Assembly: GCA_965222725.1 (NCBI GenBank)
Contig: OZ244969.1
Location: 5,642,001-5,706,000, forward strand
Direction of reading: 5' to 3'
From: GCA-2748575 sp965222725
GTDB taxonomy: Bacteria > Pseudomonadota > Gammaproteobacteria > Pseudomonadales > Ketobacteraceae
Length of the DNA stretch: 64,000 nucleotides
The notes beneath the pieces are model-generated. The model did no database searches and was not told the DNA's origin. It worked only from the letters and a program-made list of their open reading frames with translations. A program made the position numbers and the translations under genes. How positions within the stretch are numbered: position 1 is the first letter of the stretch; each line of letters starts with the position of its first letter. Below, piece after piece: positions 24,546 to 33,448 of the stretch.

Positions 24546-24908
24546 TCAGTTGGCTAATTGATCCCGGGTTAACATCAGTTGCGCCTCCGCGTCGGGATGG
24601 CCGTACTCATTGGCATGGGAATACCAGCTACCGGCATAATGCAACACAACATTACGATTGGTCAGTTCACCGGGCTCCGAATCAAAGCCATAATATACAG
24701 CGTTATTTTGCGCCAACGTGTCGGCCAACGCGGTAAAGCATTCCCCGATGGTAAAGGCCACTTCCGGTGTGATGGTTTCGTGCTGGAACTCCAGTCCATA
24801 ACATGCCTGCAGATCCGCTTCAGTCGGGCCTTGTAAACCCGGACCTTCCGCAAAGGCAGCGGCATTCCACAAAAACAGCGGTAACAGGAAAGTGGCAGAT
24901 TTTTTCAT
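24546..24908 (-). CDS. Small secreted protein, unrecognised
   Basis: 120 residues with a clear signal peptide (MKKSATFLLPLFLWNAAAFA, cleavage near residue 20). The mature part of ~100 residues has two cysteines (DLQACYG, IGECFTA) that may form a disulfide, and is predicted helical. No family is recognised. It stands alone, convergent with the HNH gene. Confidence 0.7.
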   Translation of the reverse strand: MKKSATFLLPLFLWNAAAFAEGPGLQGPTEADLQACYGLEFQHETITPEVAFTIGECFTALADTLAQNNAVYYGFDSEPGELTNRNVVLHYAGSWYSHANEYGHPDAEAQLMLTRDQLAN

Positions 24909-25262
24909 ACTACACCCGGCTCTCGTTTAAAACTGCAAATACAATCACCCTCTAAACTAATTATATACAGGGATTTCACAGCCCGCGGGCCGATGCACAG
25001 CGTTAGTCCGAAATCATTTGAAAGCCGCAACCCTTAGGCTTATTTGGCTATTAAAACAGCAACATTAAATTCCTCTTTTCAACACCGCGCCCTTTCTAAA
25101 ACCATGAATTTCCGGTGATTTTTTATCTTTTTGCGCTTTTTTAAAGGAATTGACCATTAATCAGTTGATTCCGGCGGTTTTCGTCATAGCATTTTGGTGC
25201 CAATGCCTTTTAATGGCAGGGGTTCGGGATAGTCCAATAACAGTTATAGTGAGGAACATTGA
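24909..25262. other. AT-rich intergenic region upstream of the nitronate monooxygenase-like gene
   Basis: 354 bases between divergent genes, visibly richer in A and T than the neighbours. It should hold both promoters. GTGAGGAACATTG just before 25263 supplies the ribosome-binding site. No RNA gene or repeat was seen. Confidence 0.5.
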
Positions 25263-26234
25263 ATGAAAACACGTATTACTGAGCTTTTCGGTATTCAGCA
25301 CCCTATCATTCAGGGTGGTATGCACTTTGTGGGATTTGCTGAACTGGCTGCCGCTGTATCCAATGCCGGTGGCCTGGGGATCATTACCGGTCTTACCCAA
25401 AAGTCGCCGCAGGATCTGGCTAACGAAATCGCCAAATGCAAAGACCTGACCGACAAGCCCTTTGGTGTGAACCTGACCTTTCTGCCCACCGTCAGCGCGC
25501 CCGACTATCCCGGTTATATCAAATCCATCGTTGATGGCGGCGTAAAAATTGTGGAAACCGCCGGCCGCAGCCCGGAGCAATACATGCCGGCACTGAAAGA
25601 TGCGGGCATCAAAGTGATTCATAAATGTACCTCGGTGCGCCATTCTCTGAAAGCCCAAAAAATCGGTTGTGATGCCGTGTCTGTGGATGGTTTTGAATGT
25701 GGCGGCCACCCTGGTGAAGACGACATTCCCAACATGATTCTGCTGCCGCGGGCGGCCGAAGAACTGGAGATTCCTTTTGTGGCATCCGGCGGCATGGCAG
25801 ATGCCCGCTCACTGGTAGCCTCACTGGCCATGGGTGCCGAAGGCATGAACATGGGCACCCGTTTTATCGCCACCCAGGAAGCACCCGTACACCAGCGGGT
25901 AAAAGAAGCCATCGTCGCGGCCTCTGAACTGGACACCCGCCTGGTAATGCGCCCCTTGCGCAATACCGAACGTGTACTGAACAACGCCGCCGTGGAACGC
26001 CTGCTGGAAAAAGAAGCCAAGCTGGGCAAAGATATCAAATTCGAAGATATTATCGAGGAAGTGGCCGGTGTGTATCCGCGCATCATGATGGAGGGGGATA
26101 TGGACGCCGGTGCCTGGTCCTGCGGTATGGTGGCTGGCCTGATTCATGACATTCCCACCTGTGAGGAACTGATCAGCCGCATTATGAAAGAGGCCGAGGC
26201 CCTGATTAAGGAACGTCTCAACGGTTTTCTGTAG
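25263..26234 (+). CDS. Nitronate monooxygenase-like flavoprotein
   Basis: 323 residues, a TIM-barrel FMN enzyme of the nitronate monooxygenase / enoyl-ACP reductase II group. Visible segments: FGIQHPIIQGGMHFVGFAEL, NAGGLGIITG, PFGVNLTFLP, GFECGGHPGEDD (phosphate-binding and active-site region), VASGGMADARSL and GAEGMNMGTRF. It would oxidise alkyl nitronates or related substrates. It is followed after 40 bases by an epoxide-hydrolase-like gene, so the two probably share a transcript. Substrate not resolved. Confidence 0.9.
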   Translation: MKTRITELFGIQHPIIQGGMHFVGFAELAAAVSNAGGLGIITGLTQKSPQDLANEIAKCKDLTDKPFGVNLTFLPTVSAPDYPGYIKSIVDGGVKIVETAGRSPEQYMPALKDAGIKVIHKCTSVRHSLKAQKIGCDAVSVDGFECGGHPGEDDIPNMILLPRAAEELEIPFVASGGMADARSLVASLAMGAEGMNMGTRFIATQEAPVHQRVKEAIVAASELDTRLVMRPLRNTERVLNNAAVERLLEKEAKLGKDIKFEDIIEEVAGVYPRIMMEGDMDAGAWSCGMVAGLIHDIPTCEELISRIMKEAEALIKERLNGFL

Positions 26235-26274
26235 ATCGCACTTTCTATAAACCCTGAGGGAAAAGGATAAAACC

Positions 26275-26709
26275 ATGACAGCGAATCTCCACACCATTCC
26301 CGCCAGTGAGCAGAGCAACCCGAAACAGGTGGTAGAGCAGTTTTTTGCCGCCTGCTGTGCGCTGGATTTTGACGGGGCGCTGGCCCTGATCGACGAGGAC
26401 TGTGTTTACAGGAACATGCCCTTTCATACCGCCCGGGGCAAAGCCCGGATCAAGCGGGACCTGACCACCATGGCCAAAGGCATGACCTCATTCGACGTGG
26501 AGATGCTGCATATTGCCGTGAACGGCAATGTGGTGTTAACGGAGCGCATCGACACCCTGGCTGGCCGCTTTTTCAAAGCGGCCCTGCCCCTGATGGGGGT
26601 ATTGGTGGTGGAAAACGGCAAAATCACCGAGTGGCGGGACTACTTTGACTGGTCTGCCATGATGGGCAAAGTTACCGGCAGTTTTCTTACCAGCCCGTTC
26701 CGGCGCTAA
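26275..26709 (+). CDS. Limonene-1,2-epoxide hydrolase-like protein
   Basis: 144 residues with the NTF2-like cone fold. Active-site residues of the limonene epoxide hydrolase group are visible: Tyr and Asn in CVYRNMPF, and the Arg-Asp pair with a following Asp in ITEWRDYFDW. It lacks the two-domain form of larger SnoaL proteins. It would open an epoxide by water attack. It follows the flavoprotein gene closely. A TCCGGCC-N5-GGCCGGA hairpin (26758-26776) lies after its stop. Confidence 0.87.
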   Translation: MTANLHTIPASEQSNPKQVVEQFFAACCALDFDGALALIDEDCVYRNMPFHTARGKARIKRDLTTMAKGMTSFDVEMLHIAVNGNVVLTERIDTLAGRFFKAALPLMGVLVVENGKITEWRDYFDWSAMMGKVTGSFLTSPFRR

Positions 26710-26912
26710 CGCGACGCTTTCAGCCGTTCGCTGACAGCCTTTTCCCCTGCTCCGCTTTCCGGCCTGTCGGGCCGGATAAGCAGAGGCTGAATCCAGCCGG
26801 GCAACACAGTCCTGCCGGCCGTTATAAGCCGCTGTTTTTGCTCATTTTACCCTGATAAAAGTTTTGCACTGATAAGCGTTGAGTTTTGCTTTCTTTAACT
26901 ATACTTAACGCT

Positions 26913-28238
26913 ATGCCTTTCATATCCGTTGTTTTCAAAAGCGCTCCGCGGTCCATCCTTTGGCCCGGTATTCCCGCTCTGTGGCCAGCCACAGTGCTGG
27001 CTCTGTTGCTGTGGCTGGCCTTTACTCCCCTTGCCCACGCCGTCATCTATGAATCGGAACAGGTGCGCATCAGCGGCTTTACCACCATCGGTGTTGCCAG
27101 AGGGGGCAACGACATTCTGGGTCACCGCCGGAACGTGGCCCAGAAAGGCCAATTCGATAACGACCTGGCCTGGGAAACCGATTCCCTGATCGGTATTCAG
27201 CTGGACACCAGCTTCAGCCAGAGCCTGGACGCCGCCATACAGGCCGTCGCCAAAAAGCGTTTCAACAATTCCGTTGAGAACAGCATCGAGTGGGCCTATC
27301 TGCGCTATCGCCATGATCGCAACCTCACCTTCCGTGCGGGTCGTATCGGCCTGGATGTGTATATGCTCTCGGATTACCGCAGCGTGGGCTTTTCCTACCT
27401 GTGGGCACGTCCACCCATGGAGTTCTACTCACCCAGCGCATTTTTCTATTTTGATGGCATCGATATCAATTACAGTTTTGACCTGGGCAGAGGCCTTTTC
27501 AGCGCCAAGCTGTTTTTTGGCGAATCCGAAAATCAGTTCGAATTTGATAATGAAGGGCGTGACTTTAAACTCAAGAATGGAAGAGGGCTGGCCTTAGCAT
27601 GGGAAAACGAACACTGGCTTACACGCTTTACCTACCTGACGCTGGATTTTGACCGCTCCCTCAACAAGGCAGTGAGAACCGAAGATTTTCGTGCTCCTCT
27701 AATGGCTGCGTATCAGGCGGGCTGGACCCAGGCCCTTGAATTGTTCGAAGACATAGAAGTGGACAACAATGGTATTGACTACTACGCCTTGGGCATATCA
27801 TACGACAATGCCCCCTGGGTGATTCAATCAGAAATTAATCTGCTCGACTCCGACTATGAACTCATTCCACCTTATTCGGGGCGATACTTCAGTGTGGGCT
27901 ACCGGATTGGCGACGTCACAGTTTACAGTCTTCTGGCTAAAGGTTACCGGACAGAATCGCGCAAGAAAATCAGCGAGTTGCCACCCGTTCCGGCCTCTGT
28001 CCCCGATTTCGTGAAATTGCGTGAAAATGTTGTTCAGGCATTTAACAGTCTGTCCGGTGATCAGGAAAGCCTGTCCCTGGGAATGCGCTGGAATATTCGT
28101 TACGACACAGCACTTAAATTGCAATGGGACCACAGTCGGGTAGAACCGGCCGGCGGTTTTCTGTGGGAGCAGCGTGAGCCCCCCGAAAAAACCCAAATTC
28201 TCAACACTTATTCCATTAACCTGAATTACATATTCTGA
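26913..28238 (+). CDS. Outer-membrane porin-like protein
   Basis: 441 residues from ATG 26913 (a TTG at 26886 is possible). The signal peptide ends near PLAHA-VIY. The mature protein alternates short amphipathic strands and ends NYIF, the terminal Phe expected for BAM-assembled beta-barrels. Segments such as FRAGRIGLDVYMLSDYRSVGF recall porins of the OprO/OprP-like group. Its stop overlaps the next start (TGATG), so it is translationally coupled to a PstS-like protein and then a diguanylate cyclase. It probably supplies the ligand to that sensor. Confidence 0.85.
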   Translation: MPFISVVFKSAPRSILWPGIPALWPATVLALLLWLAFTPLAHAVIYESEQVRISGFTTIGVARGGNDILGHRRNVAQKGQFDNDLAWETDSLIGIQLDTSFSQSLDAAIQAVAKKRFNNSVENSIEWAYLRYRHDRNLTFRAGRIGLDVYMLSDYRSVGFSYLWARPPMEFYSPSAFFYFDGIDINYSFDLGRGLFSAKLFFGESENQFEFDNEGRDFKLKNGRGLALAWENEHWLTRFTYLTLDFDRSLNKAVRTEDFRAPLMAAYQAGWTQALELFEDIEVDNNGIDYYALGISYDNAPWVIQSEINLLDSDYELIPPYSGRYFSVGYRIGDVTVYSLLAKGYRTESRKKISELPPVPASVPDFVKLRENVVQAFNSLSGDQESLSLGMRWNIRYDTALKLQWDHSRVEPAGGFLWEQREPPEKTQILNTYSINLNYIF

Positions 28239-28663
28239 TGACGAAACGCTGGCTGAAGATAATCGGATTATCCCTTGCCATGCTTGCACTGAACGCGCAG
28301 GCAGCGATCGTCGTGATTGTGAACAAGGACAATCCCACCGAGAATTTCAGTCAGCGGGATCTTGTGGACCTGTACATGGGACGCAATCTTTACTTCTCCA
28401 ACGGCTCCCTGGCGATCCGTCTGGATCTGGCACCCACCTCAGATATCAGGGAAGACTTCTATCAGCAGCTGGTGGGTAAATCCGTAGCGGAAGTCAACGC
28501 CTATTGGGCGCGCCTGCTGTTTACCGGGCGCGCATCACCACCCCAGGTGATGGAAAACAGCAATAAAGTCATCGAAGCCGTCAATAAAAACCGGAATGCC
28601 ATCGGCTATATCAGGGAAGAAGATCTGGTGGATTCCGTAAAGGTTGTAGGGCGTGTCGAATAA
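28238..28663 (+). CDS. Short PstS-like periplasmic substrate-binding protein
   Basis: 141 residues with a signal peptide (cleavage near NAQA-AIV). The mature ~120 residues match the PBP-like domain of phosphate-type binding proteins: NFSQRDLVDLYMGRN, VNAYWARLLFTGRA and NAIGYIREEDL. It is far shorter than PstS, and no ABC permease is nearby. It overlaps the porin upstream and the cyclase downstream, so it is more likely a ligand sensor for the cyclase than a transporter subunit. Confidence 0.87.
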   Translation: MTKRWLKIIGLSLAMLALNAQAAIVVIVNKDNPTENFSQRDLVDLYMGRNLYFSNGSLAIRLDLAPTSDIREDFYQQLVGKSVAEVNAYWARLLFTGRASPPQVMENSNKVIEAVNKNRNAIGYIREEDLVDSVKVVGRVE

Positions 28664-29888
28664 GGTACTTAAAACGCTGCCGGTTCGAACCGGCCTGTCG
28701 ATTGCTGTGGGTGCCCTGATACTCACGGTCGTGCTGTCCTATGCCATTTACCACCGGGCCATTGCCCAGGTGGTGAGCGAAGCCAATCACCGGGTTTCGC
28801 AACTGGTGGGCACCGTGGAAAAAAGTGCCGCCATTGCAGCCTATCTGGAAAACCAGGAACTGGCTCTGGAGGTTACCCGCGGTCTGGCCAGCAACGATAT
28901 TGTTTCCGGTGTATCCCTGCAAAGCGCCAATGGCATGCGCATTATCAGTGGCGATCCCTTCAGCCGCCAGGATCCCAATATTCAGCACTACTCTCTGGCA
29001 TCCCCCTTTATGCCCGATGAGCAGGCCGGGATCATACTGATTAAAACCAACCAGGAATATATTAACCAGCAAGCCCAGAACAATGCCCAGATCCATGTAC
29101 TGACCCTGGCGTTTCATTCGCTGATGGTGACCATACTGGTTATTATTCTGGTACACCGATTGCTGACTCAGCCCCTCAAGAATGTGGCCGAAGGCCTGCA
29201 CAATATCGAGCCCGGCAGCCAGTTTCGGGTTGAATGCCCCAAGAATCATGAGCACAGTGAAATTGGCTTGCTGGTGCGCGACACCAACCAATTGTTAACC
29301 GCGGTGCAGAACACCCTGGAAGGCGAGCGGCGCTTACGGGAATATGTGGAATCACTGCAACAGAAAACCCGTGCTGAGGCAGAACGGGATCCCCTTACCC
29401 AGCTACTCAATCGCCGTGCCGGAGAACGGGCTATCAAGCAAGCCCTGGAGCATGCAGAAGCCAACAACCTGGAAGCTGCGGTGATGCTGATTGATCTGGA
29501 CCGCTTCAAACCCGTGAACGACACCTATGGCCACGATGCCGGGGATGTGGCGCTGGTGGAAGTGGCCAACCGGTTGCGGGATTCTCTGCGCAAGAGTGAT
29601 ATTGTGATTCGCTGGGGTGGTGATGAGTTCCTGATACTGGTCATGCAGGGACACGACCGCCTGGATGCGGGATTCGTTGCAACAAAGCTTCTGCACGAGC
29701 TGAGCCTGGATATCGAGATTCTTCCCGGCACCCGGGTGCAGATTGGCGCCAGCATCGGTATTGCCCAGTTTCCGGAACACGGCGATAACGCCAACACCCT
29801 GTTCGAACTGGCAGACAAGGCCATGTACCACATCAAGCATTCCGGCAGGAACGGATACTTTGTTCACAGCCCGCAACAGGATCAATAA
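28653..29888 (+). CDS. Membrane diguanylate cyclase (GGDEF)
   Basis: 411 residues from GTG 28653, overlapping the PstS-like gene. A transmembrane helix (~14-32), periplasmic sensor (~33-150, CHASE8-like in length), second helix (~150-170), HAMP-like linker, coiled coil, then GGDEF domain. The active-site motif GGDEF is intact and RKSD five residues before it is the inhibitory I-site. It makes cyclic di-GMP. The preceding porin and binding protein suggest the periplasmic part is controlled by the bound PstS-like protein. Confidence 0.93.
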   Translation: MSNKVLKTLPVRTGLSIAVGALILTVVLSYAIYHRAIAQVVSEANHRVSQLVGTVEKSAAIAAYLENQELALEVTRGLASNDIVSGVSLQSANGMRIISGDPFSRQDPNIQHYSLASPFMPDEQAGIILIKTNQEYINQQAQNNAQIHVLTLAFHSLMVTILVIILVHRLLTQPLKNVAEGLHNIEPGSQFRVECPKNHEHSEIGLLVRDTNQLLTAVQNTLEGERRLREYVESLQQKTRAEAERDPLTQLLNRRAGERAIKQALEHAEANNLEAAVMLIDLDRFKPVNDTYGHDAGDVALVEVANRLRDSLRKSDIVIRWGGDEFLILVMQGHDRLDAGFVATKLLHELSLDIEILPGTRVQIGASIGIAQFPEHGDNANTLFELADKAMYHIKHSGRNGYFVHSPQQDQ

Positions 29889-29962
29889 TCAGGTGCGGCA
29901 ACAGCGTGCTTAGATTTCAGATACTCCCGTTGTTAAACTTCTGACCTCGTTGAATTTCGGAC

Positions 29963-32362
29963 CTAGTTGAACTTCGACCACTGGCGACTGGCTACATCCG
30001 GTACTTTTAATTCATCAAAAGGCGCAGGTTTGCCAAAAAGATAGCCCTGCGCATAATCACAATGGTTGGCTTTGAGAAATTCTTTCTGTGCTTCCGTTTC
30101 CACACCTTCTGCCACCACCGCCAGACGCAGTTTGTGCGCCATGGCGATCACAGCGCTGGTAATTTCCATATCATCCTTATCATCTGGAATATCCATTACA
30201 AAAGAGCGATCAACCTTGATCAGGTCAATAGGCAAGCGCTTCAGATAGTTAAAGGAGGAGTAACCGGTACCAAAATCATCAATAGACAGTGCAATACCCA
30301 GGCTGCGTAACGCTTTAAGAATATCGATCGCTTTATCGATATCTTCCATAAGCAGGCTTTCGGTAATCTCCAGTTCCAAATGTCTGGCAGGCACGTTATT
30401 CCGGTTCAGAATGGTTTCTATATCAGTCACCAGGTTGGGATCGCGGAACTGCTTTACCGAAAGATTGACAGAGATTCTGCCATCAACAGGCAGCAGGCCG
30501 GTACGGAGCATTCGCTTGATATTGGTGCAGACATCCTGAAACACCCATTTACCGATGGAAATAATCAGCCCTGAGTCCTCGGCGATAGAAATAAAACGGT
30601 CAGGAGTCCAGACACCATGCTCAGGGTGGTTCCAGCGTATCAGGGCCTCATATCCCACCACCACACCTGTATCCAGTGTTACTTTCGGTTGATAGTAAGC
30701 CTCAAACTCATTACGTTTTATCGCTTTGCGCAGTTCGCTCTCAACCTTCAGCTGGTTGCTGATCTGCTGATTGATTTCTTCCGAGAAATAATAGAACCCG
30801 TCCCTGCCGCAATTTTTGGAGCGGTACATTGCCATATCAGCATTTTTCATCAACTGGTTCACATTGTTGCCATCATCCGGGCAAACCGTAATCCCGATAC
30901 TACAGGTCAGAATCACTTCATGCCCCATTAACAGGATCGGCTCCTTCAGTGTTGTCAGAATCTTCCTGGCAATCTGGCCCACCTCATAGCGGTCAGCCAT
31001 TTCCGGAATCAGTATGGTAAATTCGTCGCCCCCCATTCGGGCCACAGTATCGCGCGCCCGGATGCTGGCGCGCAGCCGTTTCGCCATGGCAATCAGGAGT
31101 TCATCACCCTGATCGTGCCCCAGGGTATCATTCACACGCTTGAACTCATCAAAATCCAGAAACATCAAGGCAAACTTCTGCTTGTTGCGTTGCGCGCTGC
31201 GAATAGCCTTTTCCAGACGATTCCTGAACAAGTGGCGGTTAGCCAGACCCGTCAGCGAATCATAAAGGGCCATTTCCTCCAGCTGGGACTGCGCCAGCTT
31301 CAGCTCACTGATATCCGCCAGGCTCCCCAAGAACCCGGCCACCCGGTTCTCGGTATCAAAAATGGGTTTGGCCTGGCATATCACATTGACGGTTTCGGCA
31401 TTGGTATTCAAAAGCCTGAACTCGGCCTTGAATTCCCTGGCGTCTCCCAGGGCGTCATCCCACAATTTCAGAATATCCTCTCTGTCCTCCGGATGCATGA
31501 TTTTGCTGAACAGGGAAACATGGATATGGGGCGCGTACACCTGGGTTATTTCCCGCCACCGATCATTCACGTAAAAAAAGTTTCCTTCCATGTCGGTCTG
31601 AAACACACCGAAAGGTGATGCTGCCGTTAAGGTTCTGAAGCGGTGCTCACTTTCACGCAGCATATTATTGTCCGCTTCTATCCGGCCTAACATGTTATTG
31701 AAAGCATCCGCCAGATTACCCACTTCGTCATCACTGACCTTGTTGGCGCGTATTGAATAATTCTGATTGGTTTGAACCGTACAGGCGGCCTGGTGCAAAT
31801 CTTTAATCGGGTGGGTAATCAGGCGCTGTAAACGAGAAGCCAACAGCAAGGCGATAACGGCAGCTATGCTGCTAAAGCCAAGATTTGCCATAAGGTACAA
31901 CTGCAATACCTGTTGCAGCTGTACCAGACTGGCCTTGATATAGAGAGTACCTATCTCGACATTATCCAGAATCACAGGCTGGTTGATTTCGATATATTCC
32001 CCGGTAACATGTGATTTCTTCGCGGGCGGTCTTGCCGGGCAGGCCTGGGAGCCATTTACCTTACTGTACACCGCAAACAAATCCTGACCGCTATAAAGAC
32101 AGGCTAACGTCAGGTTTTCGATGGATTCAAGCGCCGCAAGGTTCTGCTCTGCCAGAAACTCATCATCAAACTGCAGCGCCGCCTGACTCCGGTCAGCCAC
32201 TATTCTGGCCATGGCGGTCAGCTCTTCAACCGAGCGCTGTTCTCCTTTATGGGTTTCATAAAGATCGCTGAACAGCACGGCCGTCAGCAAGGCGCTGACG
32301 GTACAGGTCATGGCAATGATGATGACCTTTGATCTGATGGTTAAGTGCTGCAGCATCTTCAT
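29963..32362 (-). CDS. CHASE8-HAMP-PAS-GGDEF-EAL protein, YfiN-like with added phosphodiesterase
   Basis: 799 residues. N-terminal helix (~10-30), periplasmic CHASE8-type sensor (~30-150), second helix (~155-178), HAMP (~178-235), PAS/PAC (~240-365), GGDEF with intact GGDEF and RARD I-site, and EAL with YEALIRW, NLSVKQF, DDFGTGYSS and KVDRSF. Both catalytic sets look intact, so it may both make and break cyclic di-GMP. It follows a YfiR-like gene by 7 bases. In Pseudomonas YfiR represses the cyclase YfiN in the periplasm; here the output carries extra PAS and EAL domains. Confidence 0.93.
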   Translation of the reverse strand: MKMLQHLTIRSKVIIIAMTCTVSALLTAVLFSDLYETHKGEQRSVEELTAMARIVADRSQAALQFDDEFLAEQNLAALESIENLTLACLYSGQDLFAVYSKVNGSQACPARPPAKKSHVTGEYIEINQPVILDNVEIGTLYIKASLVQLQQVLQLYLMANLGFSSIAAVIALLLASRLQRLITHPIKDLHQAACTVQTNQNYSIRANKVSDDEVGNLADAFNNMLGRIEADNNMLRESEHRFRTLTAASPFGVFQTDMEGNFFYVNDRWREITQVYAPHIHVSLFSKIMHPEDREDILKLWDDALGDAREFKAEFRLLNTNAETVNVICQAKPIFDTENRVAGFLGSLADISELKLAQSQLEEMALYDSLTGLANRHLFRNRLEKAIRSAQRNKQKFALMFLDFDEFKRVNDTLGHDQGDELLIAMAKRLRASIRARDTVARMGGDEFTILIPEMADRYEVGQIARKILTTLKEPILLMGHEVILTCSIGITVCPDDGNNVNQLMKNADMAMYRSKNCGRDGFYYFSEEINQQISNQLKVESELRKAIKRNEFEAYYQPKVTLDTGVVVGYEALIRWNHPEHGVWTPDRFISIAEDSGLIISIGKWVFQDVCTNIKRMLRTGLLPVDGRISVNLSVKQFRDPNLVTDIETILNRNNVPARHLELEITESLLMEDIDKAIDILKALRSLGIALSIDDFGTGYSSFNYLKRLPIDLIKVDRSFVMDIPDDKDDMEITSAVIAMAHKLRLAVVAEGVETEAQKEFLKANHCDYAQGYLFGKPAPFDELKVPDVASRQWSKFN

Positions 32363-32369
32363 CGTCCTG

Positions 32370-33014
32370 CTATGCCCTCTTTAATACCGCTGCGATTTCC
32401 AGCAACTGGGCACTGATCAGGATTTGCAGGTTCTTTGCACGGGCCTGGTTAATGACAAGCTTGATTCGACGGCTGGCGGTGATTTCGAATTCGATAATAC
32501 CGTCATCACGGGCAAACCCCCGATACTCTCCTACGGTCAACACGGGCAGATCCTGCACCTGCCGCAAGGTCTTACGGACTTCATTACGTTCGACCTGACG
32601 AAAATAAATCACATGGCACTGGCTGAGAGATTCAAGACTGTTGGCAGGCAATATCGTCAGCGGATGGCCACGTGTTTTCTGGCGCTGCAGTTTTTCAACG
32701 ACATCAGGGTCTGGCATTCGACACTTTATACAGATGTTAAGCGGACCGTCCGTAGCATCAAAGGCATTATCAGGCCAGTTGATAAACTTGGTAAATTTAT
32801 AAAGATAGGCAGCCTTGAGCTTATATTCTTCCTGTGCCTGGGGCGTTCCGGCGGCAGCAGGGCTTACGGGCAAAAGAAGCAGAAACAGATATAGACACAG
32901 AAACGATATCACCCATTGCAAACCCTTGGCAAAAGCAGTTGAAAAGCGATCCTTGACCAGCGGGGATTCTATACTGGCAATCATCGTGGGGTTCACCATA
33001 GGCCTGACAGGCAT
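32370..33014 (-). CDS. YfiR-family (DUF4154) periplasmic regulator
   Basis: Up to 214 residues; the start is uncertain, since an ATG 10 codons in (32984) would still leave the signal peptide (FLLLLPVSPAAA). Family signatures: EEYKLKAAYLYKFTKFINWP, CHVIYF, LTVGEYRGFARDDGIIEF and LLEIAAVLKR. Two cysteines (CIKC) near residue 98 and another in CHVIYF may be redox-sensitive, as in P. aeruginosa YfiR. It likely binds and restrains the CHASE8 sensor of the gene 7 bases downstream. Confidence 0.9.
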   Translation of the reverse strand: MPVRPMVNPTMIASIESPLVKDRFSTAFAKGLQWVISFLCLYLFLLLLPVSPAAAGTPQAQEEYKLKAAYLYKFTKFINWPDNAFDATDGPLNICIKCRMPDPDVVEKLQRQKTRGHPLTILPANSLESLSQCHVIYFRQVERNEVRKTLRQVQDLPVLTVGEYRGFARDDGIIEFEITASRRIKLVINQARAKNLQILISAQLLEIAAVLKRA

Positions 33015-33448
33015 CAGCTTTTAGAGGCGAGGGATAGATACCATAACTTTTGTACAAATATAGCGACAACTCAATATTTATACAATTATACGAAGGGCAC
33101 TATTATCCCCATGGCAAAATACAGCTGTTACACCACTCACGTCACTCAAGACTCCATCAAACAAAACATAAAACAAACAACGCTTTAGAGATAACGCCTG
33201 TTCGTAACTATCGCATAATAACCATTGAATATACCGCTAGAACCTTTTGTTACTGAGTTATTCTGCAAACTGCCCGATAAGGCTGTTCCTGTTATTCCAT
33301 GATTGATTAACGATATTACAATTCACTTTAAACGCCGGATAGCGAGTGAGGAAACCAGGCACAAGACGCATAAATATTCACTGGTTTACTTTTAATGGTT
33401 CTAGGGCTAACTTAATAAAACTCACAGTAGTGATATGGGCTTTACAGC
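33015..33448. other. Divergent intergenic region, YfiR-like and TonB-receptor genes
   Basis: 434 AT-rich bases that must hold two divergent promoters. No RNA gene, palindrome or gene of note was found. Short frames here look random. Confidence 0.5.
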
